DNA of 64,000 nt from an uncultured Eggerthella sp. (GTDB lineage: Bacteria; Actinomycetota; Coriobacteriia; Coriobacteriales; Eggerthellaceae). The translations under genes and the position numbers were made by a program. The stretch's first letter is position 1. Every line of letters starts with the position of its first letter. Positions 43,548 through 52,389 of this stretch are shown piece by piece. A model generated the notes under the pieces. The model was not told the origin of the DNA and ran no database searches. It saw only the letters and a program-made list of their open reading frames with translations. The stretch is from assembly GCA_900542265.1 (NCBI GenBank), contig UQML01000004.1, forward strand, positions 1-64,000, given 5' to 3'.

Positions 43548-45194
43548 CTATGCGTTGCGTTCGCGTTTGATTTCCTCAGAAACTGCATCGGCAGCTACTC
43601 GGGAAGCAACCGCTTCAGCAAGGACACCCTGTTCTTGGGACGTACTTCCCTGTGCGGCCACCGCTTCTTCTTCCGTTGAGATAGTCATCAGCGTTTCCTC
43701 TGCTTGTGCGTCAGCGTCACGACGTTTTATGTGCTCAACGCCATACGCACGACGTGCTGCATTGTGAGCATCATGAGTTTGCAAGTTAGAACCTTCAGGA
43801 ATAACAGGCTCAAAATGCTGATTGCGATCTGCTGCTATCTTTGCTTGAACACTTAAGAAGACAAAACCTAAGATGCCAGCCAAAAGCGATGCGGCAAGAA
43901 TAGCGACCTTAGCTGCCGTAATATCAACGGGGCTAACAAAGGCGAGATTGGCAACAAAAATTGCCATAGTAAAACCTACACCGCCCAAAAGAGCTGCACC
44001 CACAATGTGTGCCCAGTTAACATTTTCGGGCAAACTTGCAATCTTGGTTTTAACAATGATGAGACTCATCAAGCAGATACCCAAAGGCTTACCTAAAAGA
44101 AGACCAAAAAAGACACCCAAAAATACCGGGCTTGCGAAAAGCATTCCCATGTCTCCACTCAAGAAAGCAACATCTGCATTAGTAAGCGCAAATAATGGCA
44201 AGATACAGAAATACACCCATGGATAGAGCATGCGCTCAAGGCGTGTTGCTGGAGGAATGACTTGAAGCGAAACGCGAGCTAAACGAGAGACTGAGTCAAG
44301 ATAATCCGCTTGTCCAATAACAGGAAGATGAGGGGTATAGTGCTTGCGTACTTCTGCCATACGCGAGTGCGACCACTCTGAATAGCTTGCAAGATTAACG
44401 CGAGTTCCTGAAGGGATAGCAAAAGCAAGCAAAACGCCTGCAATAGTCGAATGAACACCCGAACTAAAGATGCAAAACCATAACACTACACCCAATAACA
44501 GATAGGGCAACAAAGCATAGACATGTGCTTTATTCATTGCGATGAGTGCAATGAATACAATGCCTGCAAAAAGGAGCCACATTAAATCAGGACTATGACC
44601 ATAGAAGATTGCGATAACCAAAATAGCAATGATGTCATCAGCGACAGCAAGAGTTGAGAGGAATACGCGCACGCCCGAAGGAACTCTATCGCCTAACAGA
44701 GCAAGGATACCAAGCGCAAACGCGATATCAGTAGCTGTCGGTACACCCCAGCCACCCATTGTTTCAGGACTAGAAGCGTTAAGGAACAAATAGATAGCAA
44801 CAGGAGCAAGAACACCACCTATAGCTGCAGCGATAGGCAGAATAGCCTGGCGCAAATCAGTAAGTTCGCCAACCGTCATCTCGTATTTAATCTCGAGACC
44901 AACCAGCAAAAAGAAAAGCGCCATTAACACATCGTTGATAATGTGCGCAAGCGACATAGAAGACGCTGCTGCGCCAAAACCTATTGTGATTTCAGTATGC
45001 CAAAACTCAACAAACGGACCATGTGCTGTGGTATTTGCAATAATCAAAGCAATGATTGCCCCGAGTAGCATAACGCCTGCCGCTTTAGTAGTTGAATGTG
45101 TGAGATCAACCCATTTGAGATAGCGGCGCTGATGATGGGCAACCTCATCGATATATACCGTTTCTGGACCTGTGCTCTGTTTTTTTTCACTCAT
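43548..45194 (-). CDS. nhaA: Na+/H+ antiporter NhaA with long cytoplasmic tail
   Basis: About 548 residues, roughly 150 more than E. coli NhaA. The transport core has FFLLVGLEIKYEM, the paired Asp region ATDIAFALGILALLG and the LAVADDIIAILVIA segment, plus GKPLGI in the C-terminal half. From about residue 440 an acidic, Ala/Glu-rich tail without TM segments follows. ATG 45194 has GGAAGGGG upstream. It probably sets Na+ and pH homeostasis. The tail is not a known NhaA feature. Confidence 0.94.
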   Translation of the reverse strand: MSEKKQSTGPETVYIDEVAHHQRRYLKWVDLTHSTTKAAGVMLLGAIIALIIANTTAHGPFVEFWHTEITIGFGAAASSMSLAHIINDVLMALFFLLVGLEIKYEMTVGELTDLRQAILPIAAAIGGVLAPVAIYLFLNASSPETMGGWGVPTATDIAFALGILALLGDRVPSGVRVFLSTLAVADDIIAILVIAIFYGHSPDLMWLLFAGIVFIALIAMNKAHVYALLPYLLLGVVLWFCIFSSGVHSTIAGVLLAFAIPSGTRVNLASYSEWSHSRMAEVRKHYTPHLPVIGQADYLDSVSRLARVSLQVIPPATRLERMLYPWVYFCILPLFALTNADVAFLSGDMGMLFASPVFLGVFFGLLLGKPLGICLMSLIIVKTKIASLPENVNWAHIVGAALLGGVGFTMAIFVANLAFVSPVDITAAKVAILAASLLAGILGFVFLSVQAKIAADRNQHFEPVIPEGSNLQTHDAHNAARRAYGVEHIKRRDADAQAEETLMTISTEEEAVAAQGSTSQEQGVLAEAVASRVAADAVSEEIKRERNA

Positions 45195-45384
45195 TAAGAT
45201 GATTCCCCTTCCAAGGATTTCAACTATAAAGCATTCTTGCTCATAATCTGCACAGATAAGCATTTGGCTACAAAGCTGAAACATTCAGGAAAGGAACATG
45301 ATAATAAAGAGGCGCTTGGAAGCCTAGATCGTGAAGCGATATAAACAAAAAAGATACAGGTTTCGTGGTTTGAGGAGCAGATTT

Positions 45385-45435
45385 ATGAAAATCTCCGGAA
45401 AGTGCGATACACTAGTAATTACTTTAGACGGTTGA
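45385..45435 (+). CDS. Candidate 16-residue small ORF upstream of hpf
   Basis: Sixteen codons starting at ATG 45385 with GAGGAG eight bases upstream, ending TGA at 45435. It lies in the 373-bp divergent region between nhaA and hpf. Only the ribosome site supports it; no homology is recognised. It could be a leader peptide or chance. Confidence 0.25.
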   Translation: MKISGKCDTLVITLDG

Positions 45436-45447
45436 CGAGGGGTTAAT

Positions 45448-45507
45448 ATGACCGTGGAAAGCATCGGGGAGTTCAAATACTATTACTCTCTATCACGCTT
45501 ATTCTAG
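45448..45507 (+). CDS. Candidate 19-residue small ORF upstream of hpf
   Basis: Nineteen codons from ATG 45448 (GAGGGG five bases upstream) to TAG 45507, 60 bases before hpf. Contains a Tyr triplet (KYYYSLS). It follows the first small ORF by 12 bases. A leader peptide role is possible, but only ribosome-site evidence exists. Confidence 0.25.
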   Translation: MTVESIGEFKYYYSLSRLF

Positions 45508-45567
45508 TCTGCTTAACTCATCGTTAATTTATTGGTTGTAACCCTACGAACACAAGAGGTGAAACGA

Positions 45568-46134
45568 ATGGATATCACCATCACGGGCCGTAAAATGCCA
45601 ATCACTGATGCATTGCGTGATTATGCCGAGGAGAAAATTGGCAACGCAATGAAGGTTATGGATATTGATCCGTTAACTGCTGAGGTTGTTTTAGAGGTTG
45701 AGAAAAACCCCGCTAATCCAACACCAGCTTGCTGCGAAGTTACTATGCGTGCACGCGGTCACATCATTCGTGTTGAAGAGCACGAAGAGAATATGTATGC
45801 CGCTATCGATGTTGCTTCAGCAAAGGTTTTGCGTCAGTTACGCAAATATAAGACCCGCGTTATCGACAAAAAGATTGCTTCTGCCCCCGCAAAGAGCGCT
45901 CCAGCAACCGAGCTTGACTTGGACGCTTTGATGGATGAACTTTCTGGTGGAGACGAGATCGTACGCGTAAAGGAAATCACCCTTGATCCATTGACTGAAG
46001 AAGAGGCTTTGATCCAGATTGATCTGTTGGGTCACGACTTCTTTGCCTACATTGATCGCGATTCTAACGAAGTCAATATTTTGTATCGCCGTGACAATGG
46101 TGGCTATGGTTTGCTCAAGCAGGTTGAAGCTTAA
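45568..46134 (+). CDS. hpf: Ribosome hibernation promoting factor (long HPF)
   Basis: 188 residues. The N-terminal S30AE domain (DITITGRKMPITDALRDYAEEKI) binds the 30S decoding centre. The C-terminal S30AE-C domain (TEEEALIQIDLLGHDFFAYIDRD) mediates 100S dimerisation. The linker is Ala/Pro/Lys-rich. ATG 45568 with GAGGTG is preferred to the longer in-frame form at 45532. Its end converges on the amino-acid ABC operon through a shared terminator. Confidence 0.96.
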   Translation: MDITITGRKMPITDALRDYAEEKIGNAMKVMDIDPLTAEVVLEVEKNPANPTPACCEVTMRARGHIIRVEEHEENMYAAIDVASAKVLRQLRKYKTRVIDKKIASAPAKSAPATELDLDALMDELSGGDEIVRVKEITLDPLTEEEALIQIDLLGHDFFAYIDRDSNEVNILYRRDNGGYGLLKQVEA

Positions 46135-46173
46135 TTCAATCTAACGACTACCCTAAAAATTCTTCCTAAAAAG

Positions 46174-46212
46174 AAAAAGCCTCCTCGCTCATTACGAGTG
46201 AGGAGGCTTTTT
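46174..46212. terminator. Bidirectional terminator between hpf and the amino-acid ABC genes
   Basis: A perfect 13-bp stem AAAAAGCCTCCTC/GAGGAGGCTTTTT, extendable to about 17 bp, with T/A runs on both sides. It serves hpf (plus) and the ATPase gene (minus). Confidence 0.97.
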
Positions 46213-46228
46213 ACGTAACTTAATCAAC

Positions 46229-47053
46229 TTACTCTATCCCATCCTGGGAATAACGACTTAAAAATGCCTTAGTGCGGTTGTGCTGAGGATTATTGATGAC
46301 CTCTTTTGCAGGACCTTCTTCAACAATAACGCCTTTATCCATAAAGATGATGCGATCTGCAACATCACGCGCAAATGCCATCTCATGCGTAACAATAACC
46401 ATAGTCATATGCTTTTCTGCCAAAGAGCGAATGACTTTAAGCACCTCTTGAGTCAACTCAGGATCAAGCGCACTGGTTGGCTCATCGAAAAAGAGAATGT
46501 CAGGTTGCAAACAAAGCGCACGCGCGATGGCAACGCGCTGTTGCTGTCCACCTGAAAGCTCACAAGGGTAGCTCTCTTCTTTTCCTTCAAGCCCCATCTG
46601 CGCTAAGAGCTTACGCGCGAGTGCCTCGGTCTCTTTCTTGTCTCGCTTTTGCGCAATCACAGGCGCTTCCATAACATTGCGCAAAACCGAATAATGCGGA
46701 AAGAGGTTAAAGTTTTGGAATACGAGTCCAAAACGCTGTCGAGCAAGTTTGTTAACTTCTTTACCTGCATAGTGAGTTTTTCCTGAAGCATCATTTTGAG
46801 CAACAATCAAATCCCCATAGGCAAGCATGCCCGACTCGAAACTCTCTAGTAACGTACAACAACGCAAAAGGGTTGATTTACCTGATCCCGAAGGACCAAT
46901 GATTGCAACTACTTCGCCGGGGTTAACCTCAAAAGAAATATCTTTTAGCACCATCGTGTTGCCAAAGCTTTTTTCAATTGACTTCACCGTGAGCACATGG
47001 CTTGCCAAATCAGCAGGCGTTTCGAGAGACTTTTTTTCGGTGGCCTCACTCAT
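46229..47053 (-). CDS. Polar amino-acid ABC transporter ATP-binding protein
   Basis: 274 residues with one ABC cassette of the GlnQ type: Walker A GPSGSGKST, QNFNLFPHYSVL Q-loop, signature ELSGGQQQRVAIARAL, Walker B ILFFDEPTSALD and the H-loop VTHEM. It drives import with the permease at 47076 and the lipoprotein at 47895. The 22-bp gap before it contains one exact copy of the iterated word CCCATCGCC touching the permease stop codon. Confidence 0.95.
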   Translation of the reverse strand: MSEATEKKSLETPADLASHVLTVKSIEKSFGNTMVLKDISFEVNPGEVVAIIGPSGSGKSTLLRCCTLLESFESGMLAYGDLIVAQNDASGKTHYAGKEVNKLARQRFGLVFQNFNLFPHYSVLRNVMEAPVIAQKRDKKETEALARKLLAQMGLEGKEESYPCELSGGQQQRVAIARALCLQPDILFFDEPTSALDPELTQEVLKVIRSLAEKHMTMVIVTHEMAFARDVADRIIFMDKGVIVEEGPAKEVINNPQHNRTKAFLSRYSQDGIE

Positions 47054-47075
47054 AACTCATCACACTCCCCATCGC

Positions 47076-47729
47076 CTAATCATGGTAATAGCCCAAGCGC
47101 TTTTCGATGCGCGCAATAATAAATTCGACCACAAAGGTAAACACCCAATAAAACACTGCCGCAACCACAAAAGCGACAAGGGTGCCCTGCGAAGAAACGA
47201 TCGCACGTGCTGTCGTAAACATTTCCGCAACGCCAATAGTGAAAGCAAGCGAGGTGTCTTTGACCAAAACAATGATCTCGTTGCCGAGCGCAGGAACAAT
47301 ACGTTTAAATACCTGAGGAAAGATGATACGGATAAACGTTTGCGCTTTAGTGAGACCCAAGATTTCAGCGGCTTCATACTGGCCACGCGGAATTGATTGA
47401 ATGCCCGAGCGATAAATCTCTGCAAAGTAGGCTGCATAGTTCATAATGAAAGCAACCACGCACGCACCCATTTTCCAGTCCATGGAAAGTTGCACACCAA
47501 AGATGTAATACGGCGCAAAAAAGATAAACATCAACTGCAGCATCAAAGGCGTACCGCGCATGATAGAAATATAAATCCTAAAAATCCACGATATGGGTTT
47601 AATTTTACTCATGCGCCCGAGCGCGACAAGCACACCTAAGGGTAGAGCACCCAACAACGTAAAGAAGAAAATCTGCAAGGTGACTAAAAAGCCCTCCGAA
47701 AGCAGACCAAGCATGGTTGAAAAATCCAT
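47076..47729 (-). CDS. Polar amino-acid ABC transporter permease
   Basis: About 217 residues, family HisM/GlnP. Starts at ATG 47729 behind AAGGGGAG; the longer ORF to 47825 lacks a ribosome site. Five TM segments, RGTPLMLQLMF near the N-terminal part and the EAA loop EAAEILGLTKAQTFIRIIFPQ that contacts the ATPase. Only one permease gene is present, so it probably forms a homodimer. Confidence 0.95.
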   Translation of the reverse strand: MDFSTMLGLLSEGFLVTLQIFFFTLLGALPLGVLVALGRMSKIKPISWIFRIYISIMRGTPLMLQLMFIFFAPYYIFGVQLSMDWKMGACVVAFIMNYAAYFAEIYRSGIQSIPRGQYEAAEILGLTKAQTFIRIIFPQVFKRIVPALGNEIIVLVKDTSLAFTIGVAEMFTTARAIVSSQGTLVAFVVAAVFYWVFTFVVEFIIARIEKRLGYYHD

Positions 47730-47800
47730 GTCTCTCCCCTTACCTCTTTGCGATGGGGCGCAAACGCTTTGCATCACAAAGAAACTCTCAACAACGTAAA

Positions 47801-47843
47801 ACGTGCGAACAGCACCCAAAGTCAAGGAAAGCTGTCCGCACGT
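47801..47843 (-). terminator. Intercistronic hairpin between lipoprotein and permease genes
   Basis: Arms ACGTGCGAACAGC and GCTGTCCGCACGT pair at 12 of 13 positions across a 17-nt loop. On the minus strand it is followed by TTTTA only. It probably acts as a partial terminator or RNA stabiliser that keeps the lipoprotein in excess of the permease. Confidence 0.6.
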
Positions 47844-47894
47844 AGCCTTTTATCGAGGCAATCTAATCTGCACGATTAGATGGTTGGTACAAAA

Positions 47895-48728
47895 CTATTG
47901 CAAAATCCATTTATCGATAGTGATCTGACCAGGATAATGAGAAGCAATCTCCTCTACCGTGCCATCCTTGTACATCTCAATAAGGGTAGCCTGGATAGCA
48001 TTGGTAAGTTCAGTATTGCCGGTCTTTGCACCAACAGCATAGGTTTCAGAAGAAACAGGAGTGTCTAAGATAACATAGCCATCTTTACCCTGGATCAAGG
48101 TCTGAGCTGCAGGTAAGTCGATAGCTACCGCATCAGCTGCACCAGATTCAAGGTTCATGAGTGCCGTGTTGTAATCAGGAACCGTCTCTAAAGATTTAAA
48201 AGTAGAGCCCAGTGACTCGTAGTAGTCGCCACCTTCAGCTAACTGATCATAAGCAGGTGCGTTAACCTGAGCCACAACAGTCTTACCAGCAAGATCCTCA
48301 AACGTGGTAATACCAGAGTTGTCGCGGGTTAAAATAATCTGGTCGTTTGTGTAATAAGGCTCAGTGAACTCAAACTGACCTTCACGTCCTTCTTTGGTAA
48401 AGCCATTCCAGATAACGTCGATGGTGCCAGAATCAATCTGAGCATCCTTGGTATCCCAATCGATTGCCATTGGCTCGTATTCCCAACCATTGCGCTTTGC
48501 AACTTCTTGAGCTAACTCAAGGTCGAATCCGGTGTACTCACCATCATCACCACGGTAGCCAAAAGGAGGGAAGTTCTCATCAAAACCGACAACAAACTTC
48601 TCGTCATCACCTAAATAGCTTTTTTCAGACTGCTTCGTATCATTGTTGTTATCGCAGCCGACCAAAAGCGCAACGCTTAAGCAGCAAACGCATGCAACAC
48701 TCAACAATAACAAGAGCTTCTTTTTCAT
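47895..48728 (-). CDS. Amino-acid ABC transporter substrate-binding lipoprotein
   Basis: 277 residues. A signal peptide with lipobox LVGC, then an Asp/Asn-rich linker and the SBP_bac_3 domain (VVGFDENFPPFGYRGDDGEYTGFDLELAQEVAKR). Binds polar amino acids outside the membrane and hands them to the permease at 47076. ATG 48728 has GAGG seven bases upstream; longer forms from 48740 or 48761 are less supported. Ligand not determinable. Confidence 0.93.
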   Translation of the reverse strand: MKKKLLLLLSVACVCCLSVALLVGCDNNNDTKQSEKSYLGDDEKFVVGFDENFPPFGYRGDDGEYTGFDLELAQEVAKRNGWEYEPMAIDWDTKDAQIDSGTIDVIWNGFTKEGREGQFEFTEPYYTNDQIILTRDNSGITTFEDLAGKTVVAQVNAPAYDQLAEGGDYYESLGSTFKSLETVPDYNTALMNLESGAADAVAIDLPAAQTLIQGKDGYVILDTPVSSETYAVGAKTGNTELTNAIQATLIEMYKDGTVEEIASHYPGQITIDKWILQ

Positions 48729-48936
48729 AAACAACCTCATGCTTTCTTGTACTACAAACAATAGAATGTCTTCTTTTATACTCTATTGCCCTATCGTCAC
48801 TTTACTCAAATAAAGTAGCTGCAGTATATCATGGAGCTCTTCAATCTCTCAGGCGCATGCCCCAAGCGGAGTCAAAGCCTAGACTGCTGACATTATGCAG
48901 TCTTACAGCTAGTAAGAATCTGTTAGACTTGAGCGC

Positions 48937-49533
48937 ATGAAAGATCCGATTGTCATACGCATTGCGACATCTACAGATGCCTCCGGCATCCAGCAAATTT
49001 ATGCGCCGTATGTTAAGGAGACGGCCATCACATTTGAATACGACGTGCCAACGAAAGCTGAATTCGAGCGTCGCATCGCTACAACGCTTGCGCGTTACCC
49101 CTATATTGTGGCCGAGCTTGACGGCGAGATTGTAGGGTATGCTTACGCTTCTGCATTTCGCCCCCGCATTGCGTATGTTCACTCCATTGAGACTTCTATT
49201 TATGTTTCGCGCATACATAAAGGTTATGGCATAGGGCGAGCTCTCTATGAATGTCTTTTTGCACTCCTTGCCGCACAAAATGTCTACAACGCCAACGCCT
49301 GTATTGCCTATTGCGATACAGAAGATGAGCACCTTGATCACACGAGCATCCATTTTCATGAGCGTCTCGGTTTTAAGCCCTGTGCGCGATTCGAAAAGTG
49401 CGGCTATAAGTTTGATCGATGGTTTGACATGGTATGGATGGAGCGCTTTTTGGCTGATCACCCCGATAAGCCAGCGCCCTTTATTCCTTTTGCAGAGCTC
49501 CCTCAAGAAAAAATCAGCGCCCTCCTGGGATAA
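48937..49533 (+). CDS. GNAT acetyltransferase (phosphinothricin N-acetyltransferase-like)
   Basis: 198 residues. Starts IRIATSTDASGIQQIYAPYV, has EFDGE-like ELDGEIVGYAYAS, the acetyl-CoA loop RIHKGYGIGRALYECL (Q/R-x-x-G-x-G type) and the FHERLGFKPCARFEKCGYKF end typical of the PAT/Bar subfamily. Substrate unknown. The ribosome site is weak. It is a single plus-strand gene between two minus-strand operons. Confidence 0.88.
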   Translation: MKDPIVIRIATSTDASGIQQIYAPYVKETAITFEYDVPTKAEFERRIATTLARYPYIVAELDGEIVGYAYASAFRPRIAYVHSIETSIYVSRIHKGYGIGRALYECLFALLAAQNVYNANACIAYCDTEDEHLDHTSIHFHERLGFKPCARFEKCGYKFDRWFDMVWMERFLADHPDKPAPFIPFAELPQEKISALLG

Positions 49534-49612
49534 ACTCGCGCATGCAAATCATCCCTTATAAGAAAGACGCTGACATAGAGATAGATAAGACGTTAAACCT
49601 TGCCTGTACGCT

Positions 49613-50284
49613 TTAGAAGTAATAGCCACTACTCATCATTAAGGCAACACTGCCAAGCCAGACTACTAAGCCAAGTGCAATACCGACAATGCCACAAATG
49701 TAGCCAGCCTTGGAATATCCTTCAAGTCCAAAAGTTTTTTTGTCCTTGTTGCCATAAACAATAGCAATGCCACCTAAGATAAATGCAATCAACGGCGATA
49801 TAAGCGCAGCAACAATGGAGAGAATACCGCACACCATAACCATAGTTTGATGATTCTTGGGTGCTGCTGGTGGATAAGGCGGCATACCAGGTTGGCCATA
49901 ATAAGGTTGATTAGGCTGCTGTATAGGAGCACCTGGCTGTGGTGGAATTCCTTGCCCTGGCTGCACATAAGGGTTTTGGCCCGGTTGCGTCTGCTGATAC
50001 CCTCCACCTCGATACGCCTGATAAGCACTTTGCTGGGTGCCCTGAGGCTGAAATGTTTGCTGTGCCTGCTGCTGAGGCTGTTGTGACACTTCAGGAGCCG
50101 GTGGCACTGGTGCCGGTGGCACTGGTGCAGGTGGTACGGGTTGCGCTACTTGCGCTGCTTCAGGAGCCGGTGACACTGGTGCCGGTGGCACTGGTGCAGG
50201 TGGTACGGGTGCGGGTGGTACTGGTGCGGGCGTTTCCGCACTAGCATCACTATTGTTTTGCGGGTTGTTATTTTCTTCACTCAT
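49613..50284 (-). CDS. Proline-rich DUF4190-like membrane protein
   Basis: 223 residues. A disordered Pro/Ala/Gln-rich N-terminal half with repeats of PPAPV (residues about 20-70) and a Gln/Tyr/Gly/Pro-rich stretch precede two TM helices (about 145-215, MVCGILSIVAALISPLIAF and AGYICGIVGIALGLVVWLG) typical of DUF4190. The repeats are encoded by a 52-bp direct repeat. It has one more DUF4190-like neighbour at 50406 in the same orientation. Function unknown. Confidence 0.75.
   Translation of the reverse strand: MSEENNNPQNNSDASAETPAPVPPAPVPPAPVPPAPVSPAPEAAQVAQPVPPAPVPPAPVPPAPEVSQQPQQQAQQTFQPQGTQQSAYQAYRGGGYQQTQPGQNPYVQPGQGIPPQPGAPIQQPNQPYYGQPGMPPYPPAAPKNHQTMVMVCGILSIVAALISPLIAFILGGIAIVYGNKDKKTFGLEGYSKAGYICGIVGIALGLVVWLGSVALMMSSGYYF
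50090..50210. repeat. 52-bp direct repeat inside the proline-rich gene
   Basis: Bases 50090-50141 and 50159-50210 match at all but one position (GTGGCACTGG versus GTGACACTGG). Copies are offset by 69 bp, that is 23 codons, so the reading frame is kept. It encodes part of the PPAPV tract and can expand or contract. Confidence 0.85.
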
Positions 50285-50405
50285 AGCAATCCCCTTCTTT
50301 CAAACGAGGCGACAAATAAGGCCGTAGTTGGAATTAAGTAACTCTTTAAGTCTAGGGCTACACAATCCCCGTCATATTGTTGATTAGGTTATTTATTAGA
50401 CAGAA

Positions 50406-50789
50406 CTAAATAAGCATGAATACCCAACCCAAAATGGCAACACCAATAACAGCGAGGCCCAAAGTACGCGGCCACTTAGGTGGATAATCATCGCCATAAT
50501 CTTGCTTATCTAAGTTATTCAAGCCAATAACAATCGAACCACCAACAAGCGTGATGAAAGGTGACAGAAATACGCATGCACACGATATAACCGCAACAAC
50601 AATTTCAGAAATAGTATGAAGCTTAGGAACGTATTCTTCTTCCTCTTGAGGATCTTCCTCAACAACGTCTTCTTCTACAATCTCTTCGATCTCATCGCCA
50701 CGTTCAGCTGCTTTTTGCGCCTTAATTTCTTTATTAGCACGCTCATTGCGCGCACGTGCTTTTTCTGCCTTCTTTTTTTTGGTTACCAT
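50406..50789 (-). CDS. Small membrane protein with charged coiled-coil N-terminus
   Basis: 127 residues. Residues about 1-60 are Lys/Glu-rich (KKKKAEKARARNERANKE, then an acidic EEDVVEED run), then two TM helices (about 65-90 and 105-127). The C-terminal half resembles DUF4190. It lies 121 bp from the proline-rich gene in the same orientation, probably a related pair. A hairpin (AAGCC, CAAG / CTTG, GGCTT; about 50809-50835) lies just upstream of its ribosome site. Function unknown. Confidence 0.7.
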   Translation of the reverse strand: MVTKKKKAEKARARNERANKEIKAQKAAERGDEIEEIVEEDVVEEDPQEEEEYVPKLHTISEIVVAVISCACVFLSPFITLVGGSIVIGLNNLDKQDYGDDYPPKWPRTLGLAVIGVAILGWVFMLI

Positions 50790-50884
50790 GCAAACTCCTC
50801 AAGCCGACAAGAGGTCTTGGGCTTCTCTCATAAAAAGTGTATTTACGTAGAATACCTGAAATTGATTAACCTGTCTGATAGAAC

Positions 50885-52252
50885 CTAACGAATCTTAACA
50901 AAGTTCAAAATCGCAAGAGCAACCGCAAAGAGTGCCGAAACACCAAAAGCAAGCTGATATCCAAGTTCGACTGAACCCAACGTTGGACCAAGTGTGATAG
51001 CAAAGACCATCATTGCCGTGCCCAAAGAGGCACATGCTTGACGGATTGACGAGCTCCACGACGACCCATCGACCACAATATCTTTAGGCAACGTTGCCAT
51101 AGAGAAAGTTGTCAGCGGAGACATAAGAAGCGAAACACCGCTTGCACGCACCGACTGCATAAGCAGCAAAAGCCAAAATGGCATACCTTCATAGACAAAG
51201 ATCATCCACACCGAACCGACTGCAAGACAAAGCGAGCCTACAATCACAACGGGACGTTCGCCAACCTTGTCAGTCAGAATGCCTGCGAGCGGATTGAGGA
51301 TAAGCGCCGCTATAGTACCAGGTAAAAGAGCCATACCTGCTTGTAGCGCAGTACCACCCCAACAGCCCTCAACAAAAAGTGGCAGGATGAGCGTAATACC
51401 CATAAAGCACCCTGAGAGCAAATTAAGTGACCAAAAACCCACTCGGTAGTGTTCAGAGTTAAAGATTTCCATATGGATGAGCGGATGGGCAATGCGTTTT
51501 TGCCGCCGCACAAACAACCACAACACCCCCGCGCCAATAATAAGGGGGATCCAAATAAAGGGATGATGGAATTCATAGTTTGACACGTTAGTAAATCCCA
51601 TCAACAAACAGCAAAGCGCAATGGATGAAAAAATGAATGAGAGAATGTCAAAACGCGCATCTTGGTGCGGACTCTTTTCGGAATCGATGAGCGTCACCGT
51701 TGCAAGAATCAATAATAGGCTCGCAGCAAGCAACAAAACAAAAAACATGCGCCAACCAAATTCGATAACCACCCAGCCACCAATAGTCGGTCCAATGTTA
51801 GGAGCAAAGCCCAGCGCGATACCAGCAATACCCATCACCGTCGCTTGCTGTCCCGGCGGAAATGAAATCATGATCACACTCATCATCATAGGCATCATAA
51901 TGCCCGCCGATACCGCCTGTAACACACGCCCCACAATAAAGAGCGCAAAATCCCACGCAAGCATATCCACAATTGACCCAGCGCAGAGCAGCCCAATCGA
52001 TATAAGCACTAATTGCTTAACGCTAAACCGCCGCATGAGATACGTGACCACGGGAACCGTAATACCCAGCACCAGCATGTAGAGTGTCGTCATCAGCTGT
52101 CCAACGCCGACTTCAACCCCAAAATCCGGCGCAATACTCGAAAACATGGCATTGAGGGATGTCTGAGACAAATTGCCAAGACAGCAGTTGCAGATGATAA
52201 TAGCGATGAGCACAATCACCTTGGTGCGTTGTCCTTTAATGGGCGAGTGCAT
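50885..52252 (-). CDS. MFS transporter (DHA2 type)
   Basis: 455 residues with about 12-14 TM helices. LSQTSLNAMFSSIAPDFG, the GRVLQAVSAGIMMPM motif and a GFTNVSNYE segment match drug:H+ antiporter-2 members. It is shorter than the MFS at 18638 and carries no CBS domains. AGGAGG lies about 15 bases upstream of the ATG. Substrate unknown. It is divergent from the VanZ-like gene, with a 125-bp gap. Confidence 0.9.
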   Translation of the reverse strand: MHSPIKGQRTKVIVLIAIIICNCCLGNLSQTSLNAMFSSIAPDFGVEVGVGQLMTTLYMLVLGITVPVVTYLMRRFSVKQLVLISIGLLCAGSIVDMLAWDFALFIVGRVLQAVSAGIMMPMMMSVIMISFPPGQQATVMGIAGIALGFAPNIGPTIGGWVVIEFGWRMFFVLLLAASLLLILATVTLIDSEKSPHQDARFDILSFIFSSIALCCLLMGFTNVSNYEFHHPFIWIPLIIGAGVLWLFVRRQKRIAHPLIHMEIFNSEHYRVGFWSLNLLSGCFMGITLILPLFVEGCWGGTALQAGMALLPGTIAALILNPLAGILTDKVGERPVVIVGSLCLAVGSVWMIFVYEGMPFWLLLLMQSVRASGVSLLMSPLTTFSMATLPKDIVVDGSSWSSSIRQACASLGTAMMVFAITLGPTLGSVELGYQLAFGVSALFAVALAILNFVKIR

Positions 52253-52389
52253 GATTGCTATCTCTCACCTCCTGCTGAGTTTCCTTACCCTCAACTTTAC
52301 CTGATATCTCTTATACCCACGGCGCATATACAGCAAAGGTGTTCTAAAATACCTACAAAAGTAATCCCTTTAAACTCTTGCTGCATCGT

